Assembly: GCA_016209145.1 (NCBI GenBank)
Contig: JACQWT010000143.1
Location: 1-48,105 of the forward strand
From: Deltaproteobacteria bacterium
GTDB lineage: Bacteria > Myxococcota_A > Polyangia > Polyangiales > Polyangiaceae
DNA length: 48,105 bases
Reading direction: 5' to 3'
Shown here: piece by piece, positions 31,491-41,040 of the stretch
How the letters are laid out: every line of letters begins with the position of its first letter
How positions within the stretch are numbered: the first letter of the stretch is position 1
Position numbers and translations under genes: made by a program
Notes under the pieces: model-generated
Told to the model about the DNA's origin: nothing
Seen by the model: the letters and a program-made list of their open reading frames with translations, nothing else
Database searches by the model: none

Positions 31491-32404
31491 ACGACGCCTT
31501 CATTGCCGCCCTGGCGACCTTCGTCGGCTGCTTCGTCGGCGTGCCCATCGGCCTGGCGCTGTGCCGGATGTTCGGCCTGTACGCCGTCGTCGAGGAGCGG
31601 CGTTGCCACGTCTACGTGCTCTTCGGCCAGGTGGTCGGGATCATCACCGAGCCCGGGCTGCACGTGCTGCCCTTCGAGCTCGGGTTGCGGGCCTTCGTCG
31701 TGCGCCTCCTCGGCCAGTGTCACGTCCTCGACATGCGGCTCGACCAGCGCTACCTGCGCAGCCTCGCCGTCAACTCGGAAGAGGGGGCGCCGATGGGCAT
31801 CGGCATCTGGTACGAGATGTTCGTCAGCGACCCGCTGGCGTTCCTCTTCAAGAACGCCGACCCGCAGGGCTCGCTCGCGGCCAGCGTGAGCAGCTCGGCC
31901 ATCCGGTGCCTGTCCAACATGCCGCTCGATCACATGCTGACCAGCCGGCACGCCATGAGCAAGAGCGTGCGCACCGAGGTCTCGCCGACCTCACACCAGT
32001 GGGGCTACAAGGTGGGCTCGGTCTACGTCCGCAAGGTCCACTTCCGCGACCTGGGGATGGTCCGGCAGATCGAAAGCAAGGTCGTCAACCGGCTGCGGCA
32101 GGTGACGGCGGCGATCCGGCAGGACGGCGCCAACCGGATGAGCATCATCACCAGCGCCGCCGAGCGGCAGGCGGCGGTGGAGTTCGCCAAGGCGGGGGCG
32201 ATCCGGCCGCGGATCGTGGGCGAGGCGCTGGGCAAGATCTCCCGCGACCCGGAGGTCGCCGCGGCCCTGTTCGACGCCATCGAGGCGCAGAGGATCCTCG
32301 CGAGCCAGGCGAAGCTCGTCCTGCTGCCCGAGAGCGCAGTGCTGCTGGGCGAGTTGCTGGCGGCCCGGGTGCCGGTCGCGCCGGCCGCGAGACCCGAAGC
32401 CTGA
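31487..32404 (+). CDS. SPFH/band-7 membrane protein 2
   Basis: A 305-residue SPFH protein coupled to the previous one. N-terminal anchor (FIAALATFVGCFVGVPIGLAL), then band-7 core (YAVVEERRCHVYVLFGQVVGII, EPGLHVLPFEL, VRLLGQCHVLDMRL, VYVRKVHFRDLGM) and a C-terminal helical part. A ribosome binding site GAAGGAG sits 6-7 nt before the ATG. It probably pairs with SPFH protein 1 as a membrane scaffold. The stop is 1 bp from the convergent stop at 32406. Confidence 0.88.
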   Translation: MNDAFIAALATFVGCFVGVPIGLALCRMFGLYAVVEERRCHVYVLFGQVVGIITEPGLHVLPFELGLRAFVVRLLGQCHVLDMRLDQRYLRSLAVNSEEGAPMGIGIWYEMFVSDPLAFLFKNADPQGSLAASVSSSAIRCLSNMPLDHMLTSRHAMSKSVRTEVSPTSHQWGYKVGSVYVRKVHFRDLGMVRQIESKVVNRLRQVTAAIRQDGANRMSIITSAAERQAAVEFAKAGAIRPRIVGEALGKISRDPEVAAALFDAIEAQRILASQAKLVLLPESAVLLGELLAARVPVAPAARPEA

Positions 32405-32405
32405 G

Positions 32406-34451
32406 CTAGCGCACCAGCAGGTTCAAGGCGTAGCCCGGGTTGCCGCTGTCGCCCGCGTCGTTGCCGAAGTCGCCCTCGCCCGTGCCCTGGTCGGCGAAGC
32501 TGGCGTCGTTGGCCTCGGTCACGCCGATGCCGTGGTCGGCGCGGCTGCAGTTGTCGCCCCCGCCGCCGATCATCATGACCGCGCCGTCGCCCTGGCTCCA
32601 GTCCGCCCAGAAGCTGATGCTGTTGGGGCCGCCGATTTGGGGGGACCCGCAGGCGGCCTGCTGGAAGCCCATCGTCGCCTGGTAGTTGTTGCCGAAGTCG
32701 GCGTCGCACTTGCCCTTGACCGAGTTGGCGCCCCAGATGGCGCCGTTGCGGAAGTTGCCGAAGCCCGTGACGACGTCCCGGAACGTCTTGCCCCCGAGGC
32801 AGCCGTTCTTGGTCTTGAGCAGGAACTTGTCGTCGGGGTTGTTCGTCCGCGACAGCTTGAGCTCGGTCGCCTTGACCAGCCAGAACGCCTTCGAGATCAT
32901 GTCGGCGTTGTCGGTGCGGGAAGTGGGCTGGCCGGCCTCGGTGTTCTTGTCGTACCACCACTCGCCCGTGTCCAGGATCCAGTTCTTGGCGTCGGCGTTG
33001 GAGAAGCGCGCGATGAGCGTCCAGCCGCCGCTGTCGTCCTGCATGTCGCAGTAGACGTCGAAGGGGTTCTCCGGGCCACCGCCGTCCGGGTCGATCTTGT
33101 TGATGCCGTTCTTCAGGTTGGGATCGCCCTGCAGCAGCGTCAGACAGCTCACGGCCGAGCTGCACTGCCCGCTCAGGCAGATCTGGTTCTGGGCGCACGC
33201 CTTGCCACAACTGCCGCAGTTCTTGGCGTCGGTCTTGAGATCCACGCAGGCGTTGCCGCACAGGGTCTTGGTCGGGTCGCACAGCGCCACGCAGAGGGAG
33301 GCGACGCACACCTCGTTCTGCTTGCAGGCCGCGTTGCAGCCGCCGCAGTGGGCCGGATCGACCTTCGTATCGACGCACTTGCCGGCGCACTTCGTAGTGC
33401 CGCCGGCGCACACGACGGCGCAGGCGCCGCCCGAGCACACCTCGCCCTGTGCGCAGGGCTTGTCGCAGCCGCCGCAGTGCGCCGAATCGAGTTGCGTGTC
33501 GACGCACTTGCCGGCGCACTTGGTCGTGCCGCCGACGCACACCAGGCCGCACGCTCCGGCGGAGCAGATCTGCCCCTGGGGGCAAACGCCGCCGCAGCTT
33601 CCGCAGTTGGCGGGGTCGGACTGGACATCGACGCACTTGCCGGCGCACTTGGTGGTGCCGCCGACGCACACCAGGCCGCACGCCCCGGCCGAGCAGACTT
33701 GCCCCTGGGGACAGGCGTCGCCGCAGCTTCTGCAGTTGGCGGGGTTGGTTTGGAGGTCGACGCACTTGCCGGCGCACTTGGTGGTCCCGCCGACACACAC
33801 CAGGCCGCACTGGCCGGAGGAGCACACCTGACCCTGCGGGCAGGCGCTGCCGCAACTGCCGCAGTTGGCAGGGTCGGACTGGAGGTCGACGCACTTGCCG
33901 GCGCACTTGGTGGTGCCGCCGACGCACACGAGACCGCACGCTCCGGCCGCGCAGACCTGCCCGCCGCCGCAGGCGCTGCCGCAGCTCCCGCAGTTCTCGG
34001 GGTCGAAGCTCGCGTCCACGCACTTGCCGGCGCACAGGGTCGTGCCGCCCCCGCACTGCAAGGCGCACTGGCCCGCGGAGCAGACCTCGCCCGGCGCGCA
34101 CGCGTGGCCGCAGCCGCCGCAGTGCTCCTTGGACACCGCCGTGTCCGCGCAGATGCCGCTGCACAGCGTCGTGCCGCCGCCGCACTCGACCGCACACGCG
34201 CCCTGGGAACAGACCTCGCCAGGGGCGCAGGCCTGGCCGCACCCGCCGCAGTGGGCGGGATCGACGTCGGTATCGACGCACTGGCCGAAGCACGACGCGA
34301 GCCCCTGCGGGCACTGGCCCGCGCCGCCCTGCCCGGTGCCCGTGCCGGTCCCGACCACCATCGGCTCCGAGCCGCTGCACCCGCCGCCGACCGTCAACGC
34401 CAGCGCCGCCAGCGGCGCCAGACCCGCCACAAGCCAGTCTCTGCGTGCCAT
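32406..34451 (-). CDS. Cys-repeat lipoprotein with fibrinogen-like C-terminal domain
   Basis: A 681-residue exported lipoprotein (lipobox VGGGC). Residues of about 40-440 are nine to ten Cys-rich repeats of exactly 43 residues with consensus GTTKCAGKCVD....DPANCGSCG..CPQGQVCS.G.C..VC. The C-terminus (about 455-681) is a fibrinogen-related domain: GINKIDPDGGGPENPFDVYCDMQDDSGGWTLIARF, then WWYDKNTEAG and a calcium-site-like NDASFADQGTGEGDFG. FReD domains bind acetylated sugars in animal ficolins; here it may recognise prey or partner surfaces. AGGAGGG 5 nt before ATG 34451 fixes the start. Confidence 0.87.
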   Translation of the reverse strand: MARRDWLVAGLAPLAALALTVGGGCSGSEPMVVGTGTGTGQGGAGQCPQGLASCFGQCVDTDVDPAHCGGCGQACAPGEVCSQGACAVECGGGTTLCSGICADTAVSKEHCGGCGHACAPGEVCSAGQCALQCGGGTTLCAGKCVDASFDPENCGSCGSACGGGQVCAAGACGLVCVGGTTKCAGKCVDLQSDPANCGSCGSACPQGQVCSSGQCGLVCVGGTTKCAGKCVDLQTNPANCRSCGDACPQGQVCSAGACGLVCVGGTTKCAGKCVDVQSDPANCGSCGGVCPQGQICSAGACGLVCVGGTTKCAGKCVDTQLDSAHCGGCDKPCAQGEVCSGGACAVVCAGGTTKCAGKCVDTKVDPAHCGGCNAACKQNEVCVASLCVALCDPTKTLCGNACVDLKTDAKNCGSCGKACAQNQICLSGQCSSAVSCLTLLQGDPNLKNGINKIDPDGGGPENPFDVYCDMQDDSGGWTLIARFSNADAKNWILDTGEWWYDKNTEAGQPTSRTDNADMISKAFWLVKATELKLSRTNNPDDKFLLKTKNGCLGGKTFRDVVTGFGNFRNGAIWGANSVKGKCDADFGNNYQATMGFQQAACGSPQIGGPNSISFWADWSQGDGAVMMIGGGGDNCSRADHGIGVTEANDASFADQGTGEGDFGNDAGDSGNPGYALNLLVR
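33243..34403 (-). repeat. nine exact-length 129-bp tandem coding repeats
   Basis: The motif GACGCACTTGCCGGC or close variants recurs at 33243, 33372, 33501, 33630, 33759, 33888, 34017, 34146 and 34275, always 129 bp (43 codons) apart with no length change. The central units are nearly identical in DNA. They encode the Cys-rich repeats of the fibrinogen-domain lipoprotein. Confidence 0.85.
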
Positions 34452-34533
34452 CGTACCCTCCTGCGAAGCTCCTGCCGCCCGCGCGGCCACACCACAAGAA
34501 TAGCCGACTCGCCGCCCCCGTGGCGAGCAACGT

Positions 34534-34863
34534 CTATCTCACCCAGAGGTAGCCCGACGGCCCCTCGCCGCACCAGTGCCGGTGGAAGTGGTTGTCCGTG
34601 CGCTGGCCGCAGTCGAGCAGGCAGAAGGCCATGTTGCCGACGCCGGCGACGCACTGCGAGCCCGGACCGGACACCCCCAGCCCCGATCCCGTGCAGCCGC
34701 CGATGGCGTTGCTCGTCGTGCCATGGATCCACTGCGGCGCCTTGCTGTACGAGGCAAGGAAGTCGAGGCACGCGGTGTTCTCCCCGGAGCAGGCGGCGCC
34801 GAGCACCAAGCCCGCCGAGACGAGCAAGGTGGCCGAAAGCCCGAAGAACGTGGCATGTTGCAT
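34534..34863 (-). CDS. small Cys-containing lipoprotein
   Basis: A 109-residue lipoprotein with lipobox LGAAC and seven further cysteines in the mature part (TACLDFLAS, GGCTGSG, SQCVAGVGNMAFCLLDCGQ, HWCGEGPSG). No family recognised; probably a disulfide-stabilised surface or periplasmic protein. AGGAG about 8 nt upstream supports ATG 34863. It lies 82 bp upstream of the fibrinogen-domain lipoprotein on the same strand and could be cotranscribed with it. It is divergent from the next plus-strand gene across 60 bp. Confidence 0.72.
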   Translation of the reverse strand: MQHATFFGLSATLLVSAGLVLGAACSGENTACLDFLASYSKAPQWIHGTTSNAIGGCTGSGLGVSGPGSQCVAGVGNMAFCLLDCGQRTDNHFHRHWCGEGPSGYLWVR

Positions 34864-34923
34864 GTGGATCGCTCCTGGCGCGCGCTCCAGCCTACAACTA
34901 CTAGCTCGCACTGGCTCGGGAGA

Positions 34924-36576
34924 ATGAGCGCTGCCCGCCCCCTCGTCCAAGTCGGAGCCATCGCCGTGGCCGAGCGGCGGGCCAACGTCGTCGGCACGAT
35001 TCGGCTGAACTGCGAGCACGACGGGCTGCGGATCGATCTGCTCCAGGTCGGCCGCTTCGGTGCGGGCTTCGCCTTGGCCCAGCTCGCCCGCGCCCAGAGC
35101 TTCCGCGTGCCCTACGCCGCGATCCGCGCCCTGGTGCGCGATGGCCCGTACCTGCTGCTCTCGCTCGATCCGCGGGCCGCGCCCGTGCATAGCCGCTTTG
35201 CCCTGGCCCACTTCAGCCTCGAGCCGCAAAGGACATTGCTGCGCGTGTTGCGGCGGCACGCCCGCGCCCAGCTTGCAAGCGCGGTCGTCCCGCTGGCGCT
35301 CGGCGCCGCGCTGCTCGCCTGGCTGCTGCCGCGCGAGCTCGCGGGCGGACGAATCGGGGTCGCCGCGGCGGCGGCGCTCGTCGCCGGCGCGAGCTGGCGC
35401 GCGCTGGCGGCGCTCGTCCGCTGGCTCGCCTGGGGTGGCCCCGACTCCGACGAGCTTCGCCGGAGCTTCGAGGACGCCGTCTCGGAGCGGCTCGGCCTGA
35501 GCCCGGCGGCCGTGGCTCCCCTCCCGGAAGAGGGCGGGCAGCCAAGCGCGTCGGCGCTCGCCGCCTTGGGCCAGATCGTGCGGCCGCGCGCCTTCGTGCT
35601 GGTCGGCGCCGCGCTCGGCGCGCTTCTCGTGGCGGCGCTCGCCGTCGATCGCTACGGCGTCGCGCCGTTCGTGGAGCTGCCGGTCGTGTCGGCCCGGGGC
35701 GGGATCGCGCAGCGGGCTCGGCCCACGGTGCGGGCGGCAGTGGCCGCCGGCACACCGCACGCTCCGCCGTGCCGCTGCCAGCATACGGACTCGCCGCTGT
35801 GGCGCGACGGGCTGCCGCAACTGAGCATCCTGCTCTCGCCCCGCGGCCGGAGGCTCGATCGGATCTGGGTGCGGGCGAGGGAAGACGTGCCCGTCCTGCC
35901 GCCCGGCACGCGGCCCGAGGAGATCGCGTTCGACCTGGCCATCGTGAACAACAGCTCGGCCGAGCTTCTCACGGTGGATCTCGTGGTCACCTTCGCGAGC
36001 CGCGGGGCGGACGGCAGGCGCCACGTGATCGGGGAGCGTGGGCTGCATTGGCCGGGCCGGCTCGGTGCGGGCGGGGCCGTCAAGTGGTCCGTCGTGGGGG
36101 ACGGCACCGAGCTGCGCGTCGAGACCCAGGTTAGCCAGCCGCTCGGCGCACCGGGCATTGCAGCGGCTCCGCCCGAAGCGTTCCGGCGCACGCTCGCCGC
36201 GAAACTGAGCGCCGTGCGCCTGCACGGCGCCATGATGCTCGCCTACCTCGGACAGGCACAGGCCGGCGAGGCGGCGCGCGCCCTCGGGCCGCTCGCCGGA
36301 GCCGAGCAAGCGGCGCGCGCGGAGATCTTGCGGAGCCTGGAGCCACTGCGCTCCTGCGACCGCCGGCGCGAGGGCGAGACCTTGTCGCTGTGCGTGCACA
36401 ACGGCATGGGCGCGCCCGTGCGCGAGCTCGTGCTCGCCGAAGTCGAGAGCCCGGGGGCGCTGGGGCGCCGGTGGCGCATCGAGGATCTGTTCGCCGCCGG
36501 CCACGCGCTGCGCGTGACGCTACCGCTGGCAGGCGCCGCGCCTCCCGCAGCGCTCGCGCTCTCGGCGCCGCGGTGA
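34924..36576 (+). CDS. membrane protein of unknown function
   Basis: A 550-residue protein. The N-terminal 115 residues (ANVVGTIRLNCEHDGLRIDLLQ, then RVPYAAIRALVRDGPYLLLSL) look PH-like. Two hydrophobic segments follow (about 120-137 and 142-162) and a third lies near 222-240, so the C-terminal 300 residues are placed on one side of the membrane. That part has a short Cys pair (CRCQH) and beta-rich sequence (IAFDLAIVNNSSAELLTVDLVVTFAS) resembling an Ig-like domain, then helices. No catalytic motif is recognised. The start is ATG 34924, preceded by GGGAG; longer in-frame starts upstream would run through the divergent gene. Confidence 0.75.
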   Translation: MSAARPLVQVGAIAVAERRANVVGTIRLNCEHDGLRIDLLQVGRFGAGFALAQLARAQSFRVPYAAIRALVRDGPYLLLSLDPRAAPVHSRFALAHFSLEPQRTLLRVLRRHARAQLASAVVPLALGAALLAWLLPRELAGGRIGVAAAAALVAGASWRALAALVRWLAWGGPDSDELRRSFEDAVSERLGLSPAAVAPLPEEGGQPSASALAALGQIVRPRAFVLVGAALGALLVAALAVDRYGVAPFVELPVVSARGGIAQRARPTVRAAVAAGTPHAPPCRCQHTDSPLWRDGLPQLSILLSPRGRRLDRIWVRAREDVPVLPPGTRPEEIAFDLAIVNNSSAELLTVDLVVTFASRGADGRRHVIGERGLHWPGRLGAGGAVKWSVVGDGTELRVETQVSQPLGAPGIAAAPPEAFRRTLAAKLSAVRLHGAMMLAYLGQAQAGEAARALGPLAGAEQAARAEILRSLEPLRSCDRRREGETLSLCVHNGMGAPVRELVLAEVESPGALGRRWRIEDLFAAGHALRVTLPLAGAAPPAALALSAPR

Positions 36577-36580
36577 ACCC

Positions 36581-37963
36581 CTACTGGCAGCAGACGGCGC
36601 ACTTGACCTCGCGGCCCGCGGGCCACTGGTTGCCGTCGAAGTTGCCGCCGTACGCCACCTTCGTCACGTAGACGTAGCCATGGGCCACGCTGGGCGTCGA
36701 GGCGTCGAAGTTGTTGGGATCGACGCAGAAGTGGCCGCGGGCCCCCTGGTGCGTGTAGTGGGGCCCCACGCTCACGCCCACGTGCCTGGCGCTCCAGCCG
36801 TTCGGGCAGGTGGCGCTGCCCCACTGGTCGAAGCAGCTCCCGCTCGGGTTGTAGCAGACGGCGCAGTAGAACGACTTGTCGGTCGGGAACCCGATGGGCT
36901 GGCCCCCGCTGCTGAAGTGCATCGGGTAGAGCAGATCTCCGTCGTAGCCGTCGGCCTGGCCGGGGTCGCCGCCCTTGACGCACAGGCCCACGTTGGAGCC
37001 CGAATGCCCGTAGTAGCCCGAGAACCCCGCGCCCTCGTACAGCTTCTGGGTGTTGTTGGGGCAGTTGCGCGTGCCCCAACGGGTGAACACCTGGCCGGCG
37101 GCCGATCCCGTGTCTCCCTTGGGTCCCAGCGGCCCCTGCGGTCCCTGGGCTCCGGTCGCGCCTTGCGGGCCGGCAGGACCGGTGTCGCCCTTCGCGCCCG
37201 TGGGCCCCTGGGGCCCGGTCGCACCTTGCGACCCGGCAGGCCCTGCCGGCCCGGGATCGCCTTTCTGTCCAGCCGGGCCCGGATCGCCCTTCGGGCCCGC
37301 GACGCCCTGCGGTCCGGCCGCTCCGGTCAGCCCCTGCGGGCCCTGCACGCCCTGCGGGCCCTGCGGGCCCGTGGTTCCGGTGTCGCCCTTCGGCCCGGGC
37401 GGGCCCATCGGTCCGGCCGCGCCGGCTTCGCCCTTGGGCCCCTGCGGCCCGGGCGGCCCTTGCAGCCCCGTGGGGTCGCCGACCCACTGGCCCTTGCCGT
37501 CGATGACCTTGCCGTGGTCGGCGATGCTGACCGAGCTCGGCGTGATGTCGCCGATGGCGTTGTCCGCCACGAGGGCGTACGGCACCGAGCCGACCTCGGC
37601 GCGCGGCGCCATCTCCGGATCGCCGCCGACCGCGATGCCGAGGTAGCGCACCGCGCCGTCGAAGGTGGTCGGCAGGAACGGAACCACCGAGCCGAGCCGC
37701 ACGCTGAAGTAGCCTTGCTCGAACGTGACGGACTGGATCTCGACCCACACGGGCTGGGGCGTCACCTTGTTCTCGTAGAGCGCCAGCGTGACGGTCATGT
37801 CGCCGTCGATCGGCTTGCTCGTGCCGGCGTCGTACATCCGCCCTTGCAGGGCCACCGTGCCCGGAACGGCCGCGGCGCTCGGCGCCAGGCCCAGCAGGCC
37901 CGCGAGCGCGGCCCCCGCGACCAGCTTCGGTAGTCCCTGCGCGTGCATCGTTCGCAATCCCAT
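36581..37963 (-). CDS. exported collagen-like protein
   Basis: A 460-residue protein with a signal peptide ([15 protein letters not shown]). Residues of about 30-160 form a beta-rich domain ([28 protein letters not shown]) typical of the N-part of bacterial tail-fibre-like surface proteins. Then come 41 uninterrupted Gly-X-Y triplets (about 164-286; GPP, GPK, GDT-rich), a true collagen-like triple-helix segment. The C-terminal 170 residues hold eight or more Cys ([29 protein letters not shown] end) as a globular head. AGGAGGAAGG upstream of ATG 37963 fixes the start. It probably trimerises on the cell surface. Confidence 0.85.
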   Translation of the reverse strand: MGLRTMHAQGLPKLVAGAALAGLLGLAPSAAAVPGTVALQGRMYDAGTSKPIDGDMTVTLALYENKVTPQPVWVEIQSVTFEQGYFSVRLGSVVPFLPTTFDGAVRYLGIAVGGDPEMAPRAEVGSVPYALVADNAIGDITPSSVSIADHGKVIDGKGQWVGDPTGLQGPPGPQGPKGEAGAAGPMGPPGPKGDTGTTGPQGPQGVQGPQGLTGAAGPQGVAGPKGDPGPAGQKGDPGPAGPAGSQGATGPQGPTGAKGDTGPAGPQGATGAQGPQGPLGPKGDTGSAAGQVFTRWGTRNCPNNTQKLYEGAGFSGYYGHSGSNVGLCVKGGDPGQADGYDGDLLYPMHFSSGGQPIGFPTDKSFYCAVCYNPSGSCFDQWGSATCPNGWSARHVGVSVGPHYTHQGARGHFCVDPNNFDASTPSVAHGYVYVTKVAYGGNFDGNQWPAGREVKCAVCCQ

Positions 37964-38127
37964 GACGCACCTTCCTCCTACCGGGTCGATGCTACACGGC
38001 GCCCCCGCACGCCACAAGCCGCACGCCAAGCGTTGCATCCGCTGGAGAAGCCGGGCGGAAACCGGTACAATAGTGCGTGGCGTGGACGGCTGCGGGCCGC
38101 GAAGGCCCCGAAAGCGAGGCGGCGACG

Positions 38128-41040
38128 ATGAACGTTCGGCCGGCGTACGTGCGCATTATCGTAGTGGTCGCTCTGCTGCTCGCGGCGGGGAGCGCGCGGG
38201 CACAGGTCAAGACCTACACGGTCAACGGCGACTTCGACACGGGCACGCTCGACAACGTCGTCGATAGCCCGCCCAACCGCGTGGTGCTCGGCCCGACCTG
38301 GGTCTCGAAGACCAGGCTCGTGTGGACGACCAACTACAACTACGGCTTCGTGCTGCGCATGGACTCGACCACGGGCAAGCAGACGAGCCGCTTCGACTCG
38401 GCGCTGCAATTCATTAACGGCGTGCCCACGGGCGCGCGGCCCTCGCAGGAGTTCTGCAACTGGTCGAACACCGGCAACTGCCCGGGACGGGTGGCGGTGG
38501 ACACCAACGGCGACGTGTGGATCTGCAACCGTGCCTTCGGCAGCCAGGGGACGCTTTCCAAGTTCTCGGGCGACATCAAGCACTGCATCGATCGGAACAA
38601 CAACGGGATCATCGACACGTCCAAGGACGCCAACAACGACGGCGTCATCGCGGTCAACGACCCCAAGGAGTACTTCGGGCAGAACGACGAGTGCATCCTG
38701 GCCACGATCCCGGTCGGCCCGTCGAACCGCTGGCCGCGCGGCGTGGCGGTGGACAAGAAGGGCAAGATCTGGGCCTGCACCTTCAACGAGGGCAAGGTCT
38801 ACCGCTTCAACCCCAACGAGCCGGTGGCGCTGGAGGGTTCCGCCACGGTAGGCGGCAACCCGTACTCCATGGCCACGGGCGGCAACTACCTGTTCGTGTC
38901 CCGCTGCGCCGGCGGCCAGCCGCCCGTGCGCGTCAACATCGACACCTTCGCCGTGGAGGGCATTTCCTGCCCCGGCATGGGCAGCGGCACCTACGGCGTG
39001 GTCGGCGATCCCGGCGGCAACGTCGCCTGGTTCGGCGGCCACTGCAGCGGCGACGGCATCTGGCGGGCGGACTTCGCCAACAAGACCTGCACCAAGACCG
39101 GCACCGGCGGCTCGGTGACCGCCGTGACGCTCGATCTGCAAGGCAACGTGTGGGGAGCCAACTACTCCAACAACACCATCCACAAGATGACCGCCGCCGG
39201 TGCGCTGCTCGGGACCTATCCGGCGGGCGGCTCCAACCCGCACGGGCTCTCGGTCGACTTCGACGGCAACATCTGGATCGTGACGCACAGCCCTTCGATG
39301 GTGAAGATGAACACCAGCGGGCAGATCCTCGGCACGTACAGCATCGGCGGCCCGGGCGTGCCCAACGCCGACCCGTACCTGTACAGCGACTTCACCGGCG
39401 TGCAGGTCAACCGGCAGGCCCCGTACACCTACGTGGGCACCTGGGACGCGGTCTACGACGGCGGGGGGCCGGCCATTGCCTGGGCCAAGGTGGCCTGGAA
39501 CAAGGAGCCCGAAGGCGCGGTGCCGGCGGAGACTTCGCTCGTGGTCAGCGTGCGCGCGGCCGACACGCCGGTCGGGGTCGGCCAGGCGGCCTACGCCCAG
39601 GCGGGCAACGGCACGCCCCTGAAGGACGTGGTGGGCCGCTACGTGCAGCTTCGGGCGGGCCTGAAGGGGCCCGGCTACCTGACCCCGACGCTGTCCGACA
39701 TCACGGTGACGGGTCCTTGCGACCCGCTGTCCGAGAACTGCTGCGTCAAGAACGCCGACTGCAACGACGGCAACCCCTGCACGCTGGACACTTGCCCCGC
39801 GCCCGGCGGCAAGTGCCAGCACGGGCCGGCGCCGGGCTGCTGCATGACGGCGAAGGACTGCGACGACGGCGACGCCTGCACGACTGACTCCTGCCCGGTG
39901 CCGGGCGGCGCCTGCCAGCACGGCGCGGTGCCGAGTTGCTGCAACTCCAACGTGGACTGCGCCGACGGCGACCTGTGCACGGTGGACTTGTGCTCCGGGC
40001 CGGGCGGGACGTGCAGCCACCCGGTCATCAACGGCTGCTGCATGACGGATCTGGACTGCACCAAGGGCAACCTGTGCTCGAACGCGAAGTGCCCGAAGCC
40101 GGGGGGCTTCTGCGTGGGCGGGATGATCCCGGGCTGCTGCACCGAGCACGCGGACTGCGCGGACAACGATGCGTGCACGGAGGACGTGTGCGACCTGCAG
40201 AAGAACACCTGCGCGAACGCGAAGGTGGCGGGCTGCTGCAACCTGGACGGGGAGTGCGACGACGCCAACCCGTGCACGACGGACACGTGCACGGGGGCGG
40301 GAGGGGTGTGCGCGCACGCCTTGCTGCCGGGCTGCTGCAACCCGGACGACCCGAAGGTAGGCCAGCCTTGCGACCCGCCGGTTTCTCCGTACGACGCGCC
40401 GCCGTGCAAGCCTGGAGCGCTGGCGTGCGTGGACGGGAAGCTGGAGTGCCAGGGGGCGGTCAAGCCGGAGGCGGAGAAGTGCAACAACATCGACGACAAC
40501 TGCGACGGGACGGTTGACTCGCCGCCGCCGTGCCCGGTCGGGACGCTGTGCCTGAACGGGGTGTGCGTCCAGGCGTGCAAGGGCGAGCTGGGGGTGTGTC
40601 CCGAGGGCTTCAAGTGTTCGGGCTCGCTGTGCCTGCCGACCAACTGCGAGCAGGTGATCTGTCCCGAGGGAGAGCAGTGCGTGGCCGGGGAGTGCAAGGG
40701 CAAGGACGGCGGGGCGGGCGGCGGGACGGGCGCGGCCGGGCCGGGCGGGGGCGGGCCCGCGGGCGGGTCGGGGCCGGGGCCCGGAGGCGGAGGGCCGGGA
40801 CCCGGAGATGCGGGACCGGGGCCGGGTGGTACGGGGCCCGGGCAGGGTGGCGGCGCGCCGGACGCGGGCGCACCGGCGCCGCACTGGGGGCTCTCGACGG
40901 GCGGCGGCGGCTGCCAGTGCGGCGCGGCCGGCGCCGGGCGCGCGCCGGGCGGCGGGCTTGCCGTCTTCGGACTGCTCGGGGCGCTCGCGTTCGCGAGGCG
41001 GCGCCGCGGGCCTCGCGCGCACGAGAGGAGGCGACCATGA
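38128..41040 (+). CDS. MYXO-CTERM surface protein with beta-propeller and Cys-rich repeats
   Basis: A 970-residue exported protein. A signal peptide ([14 protein letters not shown]) precedes an NHL/Vgb-like beta-propeller (about 30-530; [51 protein letters not shown]). From about 535 to 770 come Cys-rich repeats with consensus CC....DC.DG..CT.D.C..PGG.C.H....GC. A MopE-like [10 protein letters not shown] follows, then a Gly/Pro-rich stalk and a C-terminal MYXO-CTERM-like signal: GCQCG, a hydrophobic stretch [16 protein letters not shown] and RRRR. Such signals are thought to lead to processing and anchoring on the cell surface. A TACAAT -10 box (38066-38071) lies upstream. The stop overlaps the next gene (ATGA). 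Confidence 0.9.
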   Translation: MNVRPAYVRIIVVVALLLAAGSARAQVKTYTVNGDFDTGTLDNVVDSPPNRVVLGPTWVSKTRLVWTTNYNYGFVLRMDSTTGKQTSRFDSALQFINGVPTGARPSQEFCNWSNTGNCPGRVAVDTNGDVWICNRAFGSQGTLSKFSGDIKHCIDRNNNGIIDTSKDANNDGVIAVNDPKEYFGQNDECILATIPVGPSNRWPRGVAVDKKGKIWACTFNEGKVYRFNPNEPVALEGSATVGGNPYSMATGGNYLFVSRCAGGQPPVRVNIDTFAVEGISCPGMGSGTYGVVGDPGGNVAWFGGHCSGDGIWRADFANKTCTKTGTGGSVTAVTLDLQGNVWGANYSNNTIHKMTAAGALLGTYPAGGSNPHGLSVDFDGNIWIVTHSPSMVKMNTSGQILGTYSIGGPGVPNADPYLYSDFTGVQVNRQAPYTYVGTWDAVYDGGGPAIAWAKVAWNKEPEGAVPAETSLVVSVRAADTPVGVGQAAYAQAGNGTPLKDVVGRYVQLRAGLKGPGYLTPTLSDITVTGPCDPLSENCCVKNADCNDGNPCTLDTCPAPGGKCQHGPAPGCCMTAKDCDDGDACTTDSCPVPGGACQHGAVPSCCNSNVDCADGDLCTVDLCSGPGGTCSHPVINGCCMTDLDCTKGNLCSNAKCPKPGGFCVGGMIPGCCTEHADCADNDACTEDVCDLQKNTCANAKVAGCCNLDGECDDANPCTTDTCTGAGGVCAHALLPGCCNPDDPKVGQPCDPPVSPYDAPPCKPGALACVDGKLECQGAVKPEAEKCNNIDDNCDGTVDSPPPCPVGTLCLNGVCVQACKGELGVCPEGFKCSGSLCLPTNCEQVICPEGEQCVAGECKGKDGGAGGGTGAAGPGGGGPAGGSGPGPGGGGPGPGDAGPGPGGTGPGQGGGAPDAGAPAPHWGLSTGGGGCQCGAAGAGRAPGGGLAVFGLLGALAFARRRRGPRAHERRRP

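Noticed and set aside
30489-32404. SPFH pair as an anti-phage system
   Set aside because: No toxin, nuclease or other effector gene is linked; the pair is better explained as membrane scaffold proteins.
33243-34403. Evenly spaced 129-bp repeats that could suggest a CRISPR or satellite array
   Set aside because: They translate in one frame to Cys-rich repeats of a lipoprotein.
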